Shown one piece after another: positions 1 to 7,423 of a stretch of DNA of 11,435 nucleotides. The notes under the pieces are model-generated. The model was not told where the DNA came from and did not search any database. It saw only the letters and a program-made list of their open reading frames with translations. Each line of letters begins with the position of its first letter. Position 1 is the first letter of the stretch. Source of the stretch: DASYSA01 sp036003885 (GTDB lineage Bacteria; Acidobacteriota; Blastocatellia; UBA7656); the NCBI GenBank assembly GCA_036003885.1, contig DASYSA010000686.1, positions 1-11,435 on the forward strand, written 5' to 3'. A program made the position numbers and the translations under genes.

Positions 1-39
1 CCGCAGATTGCGCAGATGCCACCGATGAAAGATAGCGAG

Positions 40-69
40 AAGCCCCGGACGTAAGCCCGGGGCTTTTTT
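40..69 (+). terminator. Rho-independent terminator of an upstream gene
   Basis: A perfect 9-bp stem (40-48 with 57-65, core AGCCCCGG / CCGGGGCT) closes an 8-base loop and runs straight into six T residues at 64-69. This is the classic intrinsic terminator arrangement for transcription on the + strand. The gene it serves must end left of the window, since no coding region is visible in bases 1-39. Confidence 0.9.
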
Positions 70-394
70 CTGGAATTCGACGACGCAGGCTTCAATCCTG
101 GCCTTCCAAACACACTTTGCATTCTATCCATGAAAGCACCCCGCTTTTTCTTCCGTCGTTACCGCGCGGCAAAGACCTCATAAAGTGATCTCGGATTCCT
201 GGATTATCACGAATCGCCGAACCCATTCGGGTGATTCCGCTCGAGCCGACCAAATGCCTGCCGACAACTGACAACCGGTCTCTGATATGCGTATGCGGTG
301 ACTCCGAGTGCAGCGGGTTTCCGATTCTCTCCAGCCGTTCGCGAGTTTAGCGAAGCTACGACGGACCTGAACTTCAAGCGGAAGAAATAGAGAA
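70..394. other. Intergenic stretch without a recognisable gene
   Basis: These 325 bases between the terminator and the first heptamer array hold no open frame with a ribosome-binding site or a recognisable protein. I see only a small imperfect hairpin at 211-237 and two 7-base units (gacaact, gacaacc) at 263-276 followed by ACCGGTC. The 60-residue frame on the - strand resembles no family I know and lies opposite no neighbouring gene. Confidence 0.6.
211..237. repeat. Small imperfect inverted repeat
   Basis: GAATC (211-215) and CCGAA (217-221) pair with TTCGG (226-230) and GATTC (233-237) around a four-base loop, with a small internal asymmetry. No T-tract follows, so it is not an intrinsic terminator. 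It could be a protein-binding site or a chance structure. Confidence 0.35.
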
Positions 395-487
395 GAAATT
401 CGAAATGCGAATTGCGAAATGCGAAATTCGCAATGGGAACGGCGCTCTCCGCTATTACAATTTCGCATTTCGCATTTCGAATTTCGC
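395..487. repeat. Heptamer inverted-array element upstream of panB
   Basis: The left arm is five units of 7 bases in strict register (395-429; GAAATTC, GAAATGC and GAATTGC variants). A 30-base spacer follows, then a right arm of four units of the reverse complement (460-487; ATTTCGC/ATTTCGA). The arms can pair into a long stem in DNA or RNA. The same heptamers recur at 1431-1498, 8024-8058 and 8644-8777. The period of seven recalls the short tandemly repeated heptamers (STRR) known from filamentous cyanobacteria, though the sequence differs. No transposase gene is associated. Confidence 0.85.
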
Positions 488-496
488 ACTTATAAT
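468..496 (+). promoter_or_regulatory. Probable sigma-70-type promoter of panBC
   Basis: A perfect -10 hexamer TATAAT lies at 491-496, 44 bases before the panB start codon. The position 17 bp upstream for a -35 box (468-473, TTTCGC) matches TTGACA poorly and lies inside the right arm of the heptamer element. The -10 call is good by eye; the -35 box is weak or absent. This implies a 5' leader of roughly 35-40 bases. Confidence 0.5.
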
Positions 497-527
497 CACC
501 TTGCGAGCTCACACGACGTAAATCGAT

Positions 528-531
528 GGAG
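528..531 (+). promoter_or_regulatory. panB ribosome-binding site
   Basis: GGAG is placed 8 bases before the ATG at 540, which supports that start codon. Confidence 0.6.
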
Positions 532-539
532 ACCCCCTT

Positions 540-1430
540 ATGAGCCAAATCCCTGAAGATGACGCCAGGCGAGTCACCGTCCCTCAAATTCGCGCGCGCA
601 AGGGCGCGGCGCCCATAACCGCCGTCACCGCCTACGACTATCCCAGCGCCCGGCTCGCCGATGAAGCCGGCTTCGACATCGTCCTCGTAGGCGATAGTCT
701 GGCCCAAACTGCACTCGGCTACGCCACTACGCTTCCCGTCACTCTCGAAGAGATGATTGCCGCAACACGCGCCGTTCGCAGAGGAGCCAATCGCGCTTTG
801 ATTATCGGCGACATGCCCTTCGGTTATTATCAGGACAGCACCCGGCGGGCAGTTGAGTCGGCCATTCGCTTCGTCAAGGAGGGCGGCGCGGACGCGGTCA
901 AGATCGAAGGGGGCTCGCGCCGAAGCCATCTCGCCAAAGCGATTGTCGACGCTGAGATTCCCCTGATGGGACACATTGGACTGACACCCCAATCGGTATT
1001 GAGGATGGGCGGCTACAAAGTCCAGGGTAAGACGATGGAGGCCGCGCGCGAGCTGATCGAAGATGCTCTCGCCCTCGAACGGGCCGGCGCCTTCTCGCTG
1101 GTGCTCGAGGGCATTCCAACAGAAATCTCCAGGATCATCACCGAGCGCATTCATATCCCGACCATCGGCATCGGAGCCGGCGTGGAATGCGACGGCCAGA
1201 TACTGGTCTTCACCGACGCGGTCGGTCTCACCTTTGGGCACAAGCCTAAATTCGTGCGCCAGTATGCGGACGTCAAGGGAGTAATAGCAGATGCGCTGAA
1301 GCAGTTTGCGGATGATATTAGCGCGCGGCGCTTCCCCGCCGACGCCGAGAGCTACCATTTGCCCGAAGGCACCGTCGTCGAGATAGAGGACGAGCCGCCG
1401 TCGATGCCGCCACTAGGCCCAATCAACTGA
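540..1430 (+). CDS. panB: 3-methyl-2-oxobutanoate hydroxymethyltransferase (ketopantoate hydroxymethyltransferase)
   Basis: PanB transfers a hydroxymethyl group from 5,10-methylenetetrahydrofolate to 2-oxoisovalerate, giving ketopantoate, the first committed step to pantothenate, in the cytosol. The 296-residue protein shows the family's metal-binding and catalytic segments in order: VGDSLA with D52, GDMPFG with D91, KIEGG with E123, GHIGLTPQ around H145, and LEGIP with E190, which aligns with the catalytic glutamate of the E. coli enzyme. IGIGAG and CDGQILVFTD follow at 209-226. It is some 30 residues longer than E. coli PanB, mostly through a C-terminal tail after residue 265. The start is supported by GGAG 8 bases upstream. 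Its stop codon touches the heptamer array that fills the gap to panC, so the two are probably one operon. Confidence 0.96.
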   Translation: MSQIPEDDARRVTVPQIRARKGAAPITAVTAYDYPSARLADEAGFDIVLVGDSLAQTALGYATTLPVTLEEMIAATRAVRRGANRALIIGDMPFGYYQDSTRRAVESAIRFVKEGGADAVKIEGGSRRSHLAKAIVDAEIPLMGHIGLTPQSVLRMGGYKVQGKTMEAARELIEDALALERAGAFSLVLEGIPTEISRIITERIHIPTIGIGAGVECDGQILVFTDAVGLTFGHKPKFVRQYADVKGVIADALKQFADDISARRFPADAESYHLPEGTVVEIEDEPPSMPPLGPIN

Positions 1431-1498
1431 GAAATTCGAAATGCGAAATGCGAAATTTCCCGCATTTCGAATTTCGCATTTTGCATTTCGCATTTCCC
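1431..1498. repeat. Heptamer inverted-array element filling the panB-panC gap
   Basis: The left arm begins at the base after the panB stop codon with four units (1431-1458: GAAATTC, GAAATGC twice, GAAATTT). After five bases the right arm has five units (1464-1498: ATTTCGA, ATTTCGC, ATTTTGC, ATTTCGC, ATTTCCC), ending one base before the panC ATG. The arms can form a near-continuous stem in the panBC transcript. The whole 69-bp gap is array, leaving no room for a separate ribosome-binding site. Confidence 0.9.
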
Positions 1499-1499
1499 C

Positions 1500-2357
1500 A
1501 TGGAGATCATCAGTCGCATTCCTCGAATGATGTCCCTCAGCCGCGACCTTCGCGCTGACGGCGGGCGCATCGGATTGGTTCCAACCATGGGCTCGCTGCA
1601 CGAAGGACACCTTTCTCTCATGACCCGGGCGCGCGATATGTGCGACACCGTGATCGCCTCGGTATTCGTCAATCCCGCGCAGTTCGGCCCGGGTGAGGAT
1701 TTCGCCCGCTACCCTCGCGATCTTGCGCGCGACGCGGAGCTGGCCTTCACCCGCGGTGTGGATTTCATCTTCGCTCCTACGGCTGAAGACATGTACCCTG
1801 AGGGCTTTTCAACCTTCGTCACAGTCGAGGGACTCAGTGAAAAGCTCGAGGGGGCGAGCCGGCCAGGCCATTTTCGAGGCGTCACCACAGTTGTCAACAA
1901 GCTGCTCAACATCGTAGATCCACACTTCGCTTTCTTCGGCCGCAAGGACGCGCAGCAAGTAATCGTGATCAAGCGAATGGTAAGCAACCTGTCGATGGAT
2001 GTGGAGATCGTTGTGGGTCCGACAGTGCGTGAAGAGGATGGGCTCGCGCTTTCCTCGCGCAATCTTTATTTATCGAGGGAAGAACGGAAGGCGGCGACGG
2101 TATTGAGGCGAGCATTGGAACGTTGCCTGACGCTCTACAACGGCGGCGAACGGGATAGCGCGAGGCTGATGGCTTCGATGAGGCCCGTAATCGAAGCGGA
2201 GCCGCTTGCGGGGATCGATTATGTAGCGATTACCGACTGCGTTGGTCTGGACCCCGTTGTAACGGTGGCGGGTCCGGCTCCGACTCTGGTGTCGCTGGCG
2301 GTTTTCATTGGCCGAACCAGGCTGATAGACAACATAGTGTTGAATGGCGAACTGTGA
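1500..2357 (+). CDS. panC: Pantothenate synthetase (pantoate--beta-alanine ligase)
   Basis: PanC joins pantoate and beta-alanine using ATP, through a pantoyl-adenylate, to give pantothenate; it is cytosolic. The 285 residues match the family's usual length. The Rossmann-type nucleotide-binding domain carries VPTMGSLHEGH (27-37) with the HxGH signature H34/H37. SVFVNPAQF (54-62), the PGHFRGV loop (122-128), FGRKDAQQ (146-153) and the KMSKS-like SSRN (185-188) follow, and a smaller C-terminal domain ends the protein. The start at 1500 puts the N-terminus (MEIISRIPRMM) level with that of E. coli PanC. However, the preceding bases are heptamer array and I see no Shine-Dalgarno sequence. Translation may depend on coupling to panB or on the stem-loop. 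Co-transcription with panB is likely. Confidence 0.96.
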   Translation: MEIISRIPRMMSLSRDLRADGGRIGLVPTMGSLHEGHLSLMTRARDMCDTVIASVFVNPAQFGPGEDFARYPRDLARDAELAFTRGVDFIFAPTAEDMYPEGFSTFVTVEGLSEKLEGASRPGHFRGVTTVVNKLLNIVDPHFAFFGRKDAQQVIVIKRMVSNLSMDVEIVVGPTVREEDGLALSSRNLYLSREERKAATVLRRALERCLTLYNGGERDSARLMASMRPVIEAEPLAGIDYVAITDCVGLDPVVTVAGPAPTLVSLAVFIGRTRLIDNIVLNGEL

Positions 2358-2394
2358 GGCGGAAGGAGAGAAAGGGAGACTGAAATTAGTTGCT

Positions 2395-2436
2395 AGATCC
2401 TAAATCCCAGATCCTAGATCCTAGATCCTACATCCT
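2395..2436. repeat. AGATCCT heptamer array downstream of panC
   Basis: Six consecutive 7-base units in register (AGATCCT four times, AAATCCC and ACATCCT once each) start 37 bases after the panC stop codon. This is a different sequence from the GAAATTC family but has the same period. No inverted partner arm of this unit is visible nearby. Confidence 0.85.
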
Positions 2437-2447
2437 TACCTCGAGGG

Positions 2448-2484
2448 TCCTTCGCCGGGTTAGAGGCCGCAAACCGGCGAAGGA
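2448..2484. repeat. Perfect 11-bp inverted repeat between convergent genes
   Basis: TCCTTCGCCGG (2448-2458) pairs exactly with CCGGCGAAGGA (2474-2484) around a 15-base loop. It lies between the convergent panC and pilX-like genes, where a bidirectional transcription stop would be useful. No T-tract follows on either strand, so it is not a standard intrinsic terminator. It directly follows the AGATCCT array and may be part of the same repeat element. Confidence 0.6.
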
Positions 2485-2637
2485 GACTCAAAGCCGGGCG
2501 CCGCGCAAAAAGCCAAGGTCGGCCATGTGGATGAGCCCCTATGAACCTCTGCTCCAATGTCTCGAAGGCGCACTCTCGTTATTGTGTCTCTGAAAAGGGC
2601 CTGAGAAGAAAACTTCAATCAGGTTAAGGTGCGAACT

Positions 2638-5600
2638 TTATGTAATCTGCCGTTGAGTCTGGCGGAACCCCGTCATCTGTATGTATTGGAAGAATGGGGT
2701 GCCGGGCGGCAGTCTGTTGACGTCCAGGAACGCCGTGTTAAAGACCCAGTTACGAGTTGGGGGAGAATAAACAGCGCCTCCTTTGTGTGCGCCGTCGTGC
2801 TGGCGGCTGTTAAACAGATTGATTAGCGACCCGCAGTAGTTGAAGCGGGTGCCCCAGGCTTCGAGGAAGCGAGGGAAGTTGTGTACGCCTCCGGCAAGAT
2901 CGGCGTCGCCGCCGCCGCCGTTTGGTGTTCCGGCCACCCTCAAGCTGCTTTTTGAGTCTCCCATCAAGAGAGCAGCGCGAACGCCAGTCTCGCCTGCGGC
3001 ATCAACCGCGCGTTGACCTTTCACGAACGGATTCCGGAAGCTCTTGGCGTCGTTCCATTCCCTGGAGAGAATCGTGATGGCGTCCGCCACCAGTGAAGCC
3101 GGAACCTCTTTGCTCGCGGCCCCCACGACTTCGTTTCCGCGGTAGTCCGTCGCCTGTGATGGGGTCCCCACTACCCAGATTCCCGTGTTCGCGGCATCCG
3201 CGGAGTTGCCGCAATTGAAGTGCCCAAGTGTGTACAATCCGTTCTCTGAGGCGATACTATAGCCGCGGTTAAGGGTTCCGTAGCCCGTCAATTTGTCTGA
3301 GGTGGCATTGATGACGCGAACGGCCCTTCGGAAGTACTTGTGGTCTGCTACCGCAGCCACGTCGGTCTCGATGCCGACATTGTAGCGCGCGGCCTCGCCT
3401 CCGACGTTCGTTCCTGCCGAATATACGCCGGCGTTGTCGTCGGCGAAGTCAGTGTTAAGACCACCGCTTTTGTTTACATCTTCACCGGCCTGGAGGACTC
3501 CGTCGTTGGGTCCGTTGAGAGGCCCGTAGATGTCCTCCATGTCATATTCACCATCGTTGTCACGGTCGCCTCGCCGGTCTGAGACATAGAGAATGCAGCC
3601 GGCGCCGCCGTTATCGGGCACTGCGGTGGACAATAGACCACCGAGGAACTGGCCGTTGTAGGCGCCGCTTAAGAACGTGTCGAGATGTCCCATATCTATG
3701 TCGATCACGCTCATCACGCCGACGACTGGAACTTTCGAATTGGTGCCTGTGGCGGTCCCGGGGATTGCGCCGGTACCGCTATAGAGATACCACCAACTAA
3801 GGGCTGCGGCGCTACCGGGTGTTCCGGCGTCGCCGGCCGGCAGATCTTCGTTGTACAGGCCTTCGCGGGGGTTGTATATCTCGATTGGAAATGGCACGAC
3901 CCTGTAGTCAATTACACCGGCGGCTGTGAATGGCTGCTCAAACGAGCTAAGAGCAGTGGTCGCCAGCGTCGTCGCCGAGGCGTCCTGTGCTGTGCCTTCC
4001 TTTACATCGACGGCGCGGTCGGTTGCTTTCCATTTCCACGCGAAAGGAGTGGTCGCATCTTGTACCCTTTTGCTCGTAGCCACGAAGTTAATGGTGATAG
4101 CGGGCACGGTAGGGGCGTTGTTGTAATACGAATAAACAGGCAGATTGCCCACAGTGCGAGCGTCAGGCAGCTGGGTGAACTGAGCATCGGCCTGAGCTTG
4201 ATTGGTGTTTTGGACATTACCCGGTAGAACCTTGAGGGGCGGGCCAAGCATTTCATAACGCTGCATATTGAGGATCGCGCGATCATCACCGAGATTGAGT
4301 CCGGCGGGATTCTTATAAGTCATGCCCAGGCTCAGAAAGTCCTCGGTCTTATCCGTGGCTATGGGTACAAGAGTATCCGGGTCCAACGTTATTATCTCGA
4401 CTTTGATCCAAGTCTGACGGTTTACGGTTGCTGCTCCGGCAGAGTTCGCACCTTTGTAAAGGCGAGCTCCATTTATTCGCTTGGGCACGTAGGCGCCAGC
4501 ATTCATAGTCCTCGGCTCATAGCCAAAGGTTCCGTCGCCAGGGAATGCCCTGCTACCGCTGTCGCCGCCGAGTCCATCTCCAGCACCGTCGAGGCGAATG
4601 CCCCCTACCCCTCCGGGAAGGCGACCCTGGCTGTCGCTCAGCGAGACCCGGATACCGGGCTTGTTGTAGTAACGCGAATCTCTGAGTACGCCACTCTCGC
4701 CTGCGGTGGACCGCTTGACCATCTCGATAGGGTCGTCATTCGTGCCGATTTGGAGCGGGAGCCTCAGCTGTTGCACCTTCGACAGCAAGTTGCCGCTGAA
4801 GGGTAGCTGGTCGGCAGCCCAGGTCGGGTTCACGGCCCAGTTGGGCATATCAGGGTCAGTGGCCTGCGTGCCGGCCGCCTGAACGACGCTTCCCCTTACA
4901 ACTTCCTGAAAGACGCCCGAGGAATTAGCTACCCAGACCTGTCCCCCGGTCCATGTAGTAGCACCCGGGGTTCCCCATTGCCAGCCCCCTGTCGCGGGGT
5001 TCGCTCGCCCTCCCATCCGCGACGTGTCTCTCACGATTTCACCCGCCGCGGTAACCCTGGAACGGAACCGAAGAGTATTCCCCGACATCATGAAGAGGTG
5101 TCCGTTCGAGTGAACGCGGCCGCCGAAGTCGAAAAGCGGCCCAGGGTGGATCTCCATATCGTCGTTGTAGAAGATCCCGAATTGAAAGATTGGAATCTGA
5201 TGATTGTAGAACGTGCGCGTGAGTTGCACCTGCGCGCCGTTCGCATAGGTGGCCACCGTTTGGAGCTGCCAGGGCGTGCGCGACGAGATCAGCCCGGAGA
5301 ACGGGCCGTCATCGATCGGATGAGCGTCCACCGTGCCCGTAGCTGTTATGGTTTGAGCAAACCTGAAGGTGTTCAGTGGTGACAAAGGATCAGTTGAGCT
5401 CGGCACCGTATTCTGGATCCTGGTTATGTCCGCTGGGGACGGCCTTATCTGCACGTCGAAGACCTTGTTGAAGCTCCGCGACATGAGCTCGAGGCTCGCC
5501 TGCGCCGCATAGAAAGCCTGAGTGTTGGAGTAGTCGTTACCCATTACCAGGGACTCGGTCGTAACGCGCGAGAGAGTCGCCGCGGTGAACACCGCCAGCA

Positions 5601-5697
5601 ATCCCAGGATCAACACCGCAGTGAGCGTGGCCGATCCCCGCTGGTCCGGCCGCCCTGCTCCGCGGTCGATCTGATTTTCGCATCTCTCAGTACTCAT
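2638..5697 (-). CDS. pilX: Oversized PilX-type minor pilin / pilus assembly protein
   Basis: The 1019-residue protein begins like PilX minor pilins. A basic leader ends in QRG (19-21), a hydrophobic segment follows (about 22-43, SATLTAVLILGLLAVFTAA), then a conserved helix containing MGNDYSNTQAFYAAQASLE (52-70). Like GspK and PilX tip pilins it has no glutamate at position +5 of the mature protein. The rest, over 900 residues, is rich in Gly, Asn, Asp and Thr and looks extracellular. It carries an EF-hand-like loop, DRDNDGEYDMED (711-722), and a second acidic stretch, NDGVLQAGED...NKSGG (731-746). PilX of Pseudomonas is under 200 residues, so this is about five times longer. It is last in the operon, where PilY1 would normally follow; no PilY1 is present here. 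AAGGAG lies 6 bases before the ATG. Inference: an outward-facing, perhaps calcium-binding, tip protein. Confidence 0.8.
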   Translation of the reverse strand: MSTERCENQIDRGAGRPDQRGSATLTAVLILGLLAVFTAATLSRVTTESLVMGNDYSNTQAFYAAQASLELMSRSFNKVFDVQIRPSPADITRIQNTVPSSTDPLSPLNTFRFAQTITATGTVDAHPIDDGPFSGLISSRTPWQLQTVATYANGAQVQLTRTFYNHQIPIFQFGIFYNDDMEIHPGPLFDFGGRVHSNGHLFMMSGNTLRFRSRVTAAGEIVRDTSRMGGRANPATGGWQWGTPGATTWTGGQVWVANSSGVFQEVVRGSVVQAAGTQATDPDMPNWAVNPTWAADQLPFSGNLLSKVQQLRLPLQIGTNDDPIEMVKRSTAGESGVLRDSRYYNKPGIRVSLSDSQGRLPGGVGGIRLDGAGDGLGGDSGSRAFPGDGTFGYEPRTMNAGAYVPKRINGARLYKGANSAGAATVNRQTWIKVEIITLDPDTLVPIATDKTEDFLSLGMTYKNPAGLNLGDDRAILNMQRYEMLGPPLKVLPGNVQNTNQAQADAQFTQLPDARTVGNLPVYSYYNNAPTVPAITINFVATSKRVQDATTPFAWKWKATDRAVDVKEGTAQDASATTLATTALSSFEQPFTAAGVIDYRVVPFPIEIYNPREGLYNEDLPAGDAGTPGSAAALSWWYLYSGTGAIPGTATGTNSKVPVVGVMSVIDIDMGHLDTFLSGAYNGQFLGGLLSTAVPDNGGAGCILYVSDRRGDRDNDGEYDMEDIYGPLNGPNDGVLQAGEDVNKSGGLNTDFADDNAGVYSAGTNVGGEAARYNVGIETDVAAVADHKYFRRAVRVINATSDKLTGYGTLNRGYSIASENGLYTLGHFNCGNSADAANTGIWVVGTPSQATDYRGNEVVGAASKEVPASLVADAITILSREWNDAKSFRNPFVKGQRAVDAAGETGVRAALLMGDSKSSLRVAGTPNGGGGDADLAGGVHNFPRFLEAWGTRFNYCGSLINLFNSRQHDGAHKGGAVYSPPTRNWVFNTAFLDVNRLPPGTPFFQYIQMTGFRQTQRQIT

Positions 5698-5736
5698 AAT
5701 CGTCTCCTTTTGGCGAATCCTGGTCGGCTCTCTGTC

Positions 5737-6849
5737 TTAGAACTTTTCGTAAGCGAGGTTGCGCGTGCTGAACGTCGATGTCAGGGTTGTTCTGTAATTT
5801 AGTTTGGTGTTGGGATCTATGTCCGGACTCTGCACGGCCACGCTCAGGCGCACCTGGCGGATTAATTTCATTTCAACAGGGAGCGGGACGTCGAGTACTC
5901 TGCCGTCTCTCATTACATACTGAAACTGCATGCTCTCGATGCCGTATGCGAGCGGCTGCTCAACAAATCCGGGGTAGACGGGCGCTACGAGGGATCCTGT
6001 TCCTCCATACACTTTGCGCATCAGAGTTCCGGTCGTCGTGCTTCCCGCATCAGCTACGAGATAGTACGAAATGAAGAAGACTCTCTGTACGCTTCCAGTC
6101 AGAATCGCTTGACCGGCTGTGGGGACACCAGGACTGGTCCCGAGAAGGTATATGGGGCTGGCGGCGCCGGGAGCGTTGATCCCGAGTGTATCGCCAGTGG
6201 CGAAGGGAATCAGGGTTGGATTGCCGGCGACCATCTCGGCGGCGGTCGTTCCGTCCTTCATCATTCCGATGGCAGAACCGCTCTGCCCGCTGACGAGAAG
6301 GATGTCTCCTTGCTGGGGGTCACGTGCACATCCGCAGGCGTTATTCGTCGCGGCGCCGCTGATATGCACATTGGCGCCCCTGCCCCGAGTTATGTCGATC
6401 GGCAGCGACACTCCACCGTTGAAGGTGTCGTCTGTGTACATGAAGGTTACCTGATCGGAGGCGACTCCATTGATTGTGACGGAACCGTTGCGAGCATAGA
6501 CCTGTGTCAACACATCGACGAGCGTGTCGGCATCGGCCGGTGTTCCTAAAAGCGTTTGGAGGCGATTGTCGGGGAGATTTGCGCCGTCATAGGGGTAGCC
6601 TATTCCGGCATTGATCGCGTCGCGACTCATCGAGTTAATGGCGATACGAGCATTCTGCAGGATCTCGGCGCGCTGGTTGGTGTTGATTCGGCCGCCTCGC
6701 GCTACCATCAGCAGCCCGTAGATCGATCCCATGATTATTGTGAAGACCACTATGCCAACCGCCATCTCTATTATCGTGAAGCCGGCCTCGTGGCCGCTCT
6801 TCTGATTGACGCCGTTGGCTGTCGGTGTGACTCTAATTCTATTCTTCAT
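5737..6849 (-). CDS. pilW: PilW-type minor pilin
   Basis: The 371-residue protein has a type III/IV prepilin signature, EAG^FTIIEMAVG, with cleavage after G23 and the conserved glutamate at +5 (E28). A hydrophobic helix of about 20 residues follows, then the PilW-like region beginning NQRAEILQNARIAINSMSRD. The globular part contains a CGC motif (in NNACGCARD), a possible disulfide site. The open frame extends to 6894, but I chose the ATG at 6849: AAGGGAGA (6857-6864) overlaps the pilV stop codon and its GGGAG core lies 8 bases upstream, while starting earlier would overlap pilV and lengthen the leader. PilW is thought to sit in the priming subcomplex at the pilus tip (family knowledge). The gene is 39 bp upstream of the pilX-like gene and 13 bp downstream of pilV, so they are co-transcribed. 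Confidence 0.87.
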   Translation of the reverse strand: MKNRIRVTPTANGVNQKSGHEAGFTIIEMAVGIVVFTIIMGSIYGLLMVARGGRINTNQRAEILQNARIAINSMSRDAINAGIGYPYDGANLPDNRLQTLLGTPADADTLVDVLTQVYARNGSVTINGVASDQVTFMYTDDTFNGGVSLPIDITRGRGANVHISGAATNNACGCARDPQQGDILLVSGQSGSAIGMMKDGTTAAEMVAGNPTLIPFATGDTLGINAPGAASPIYLLGTSPGVPTAGQAILTGSVQRVFFISYYLVADAGSTTTGTLMRKVYGGTGSLVAPVYPGFVEQPLAYGIESMQFQYVMRDGRVLDVPLPVEMKLIRQVRLSVAVQSPDIDPNTKLNYRTTLTSTFSTRNLAYEKF

Positions 6850-6862
6850 AGCTCGTTCTCCC

Positions 6863-7423
6863 TTAACGGCCGTCGTCATCCCGGTAGCTGGCAATGTAGC
6901 TGGTGAATTGTTCTTTACGCCTAACGGTGCTATAGCCGAGGTTGTAGTAGATGATCACGTCAATCTGCCGCAGCGAAATAGGCGCAGTGGGTCGATCCGG
7001 ATCAATAAGAGGAGTTATTTTGATTTCACGCTGCATTTCGACTGACGCCACTCCGTCATCCGAATTCCCGGCTATCCCATCAGCGCCCCACCCGTCGTCT
7101 ACCGTACCGACAATGCCATCCTTCCCGAACGTCGGGTAGATGGGTTGCGGGCCCGCAACAAAGATGGAGCCCGGAACACCTGCGTCACCGATATTCCCGA
7201 TCGCGGGCCACCGGAAAATGTCCAGGTCGCGCGACGTAAAGATGGATTCCACGGTCGAGGAGGCTACCTGTTTGGCGCTCAATGCCAGCGCACTCCTGGT
7301 GGTCAGGTTCATGCCGTTCGTGATCGCCGCAACAAGCGCCATCACGCCGACCGTGAGAATGGCCAGCGCGATCATCACGTCTATGTAAGAGAAGCCCGCT
7401 TCTTGTTCGTTGATAGCGTTCAT
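6863..7423 (-). CDS. pilV: PilV-type minor pilin
   Basis: The 186-residue pseudopilin has a short 10-residue leader and the prepilin peptidase site QEAG^FSYIDVMIALAIL, followed by a long hydrophobic helix to about residue 33. This helix, with VMALVAA and then a KQVASSTVES helix, is typical of PilV/GspI-type minor pilins. Mature position +5 is aspartate (D15) rather than the usual glutamate. The globular domain holds two similar acidic motifs, DGIVGTVDDG (102-111) and DGIAGNSDDG (115-124), that could bind calcium. The ATG abuts the stop codon of the upstream GspH-like gene (TAAATG), a sign of translational coupling. A G-rich stretch about 8 bases upstream may serve as ribosome-binding site. 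Confidence 0.85.
   Translation of the reverse strand: MNAINEQEAGFSYIDVMIALAILTVGVMALVAAITNGMNLTTRSALALSAKQVASSTVESIFTSRDLDIFRWPAIGNIGDAGVPGSIFVAGPQPIYPTFGKDGIVGTVDDGWGADGIAGNSDDGVASVEMQREIKITPLIDPDRPTAPISLRQIDVIIYYNLGYSTVRRKEQFTSYIASYRDDDGR

Noticed and set aside
395..487. Heptamer arrays as a CRISPR array
   Set aside because: Units are 7 bases and contiguous, without unique spacers between repeats, and no cas genes are present.
207..1358. A 383-residue open frame on the - strand
   Set aside because: It is antisense to panB over most of its length, reads through the heptamer arms, and resembles no protein family. panB is certain, so this is a shadow frame.
2390..2593. A 67-residue frame on the + strand after panC
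   Set aside because: Its first third is translated AGATCCT array and the rest crosses the palindrome. No ribosome-binding site and no recognisable family.
2600..2623. CCTGA/TCAGG hairpin as terminator of the pilin operon
   Set aside because: The stem is only 5 bp with a 14-base loop and just four T residues downstream; too weak to call.
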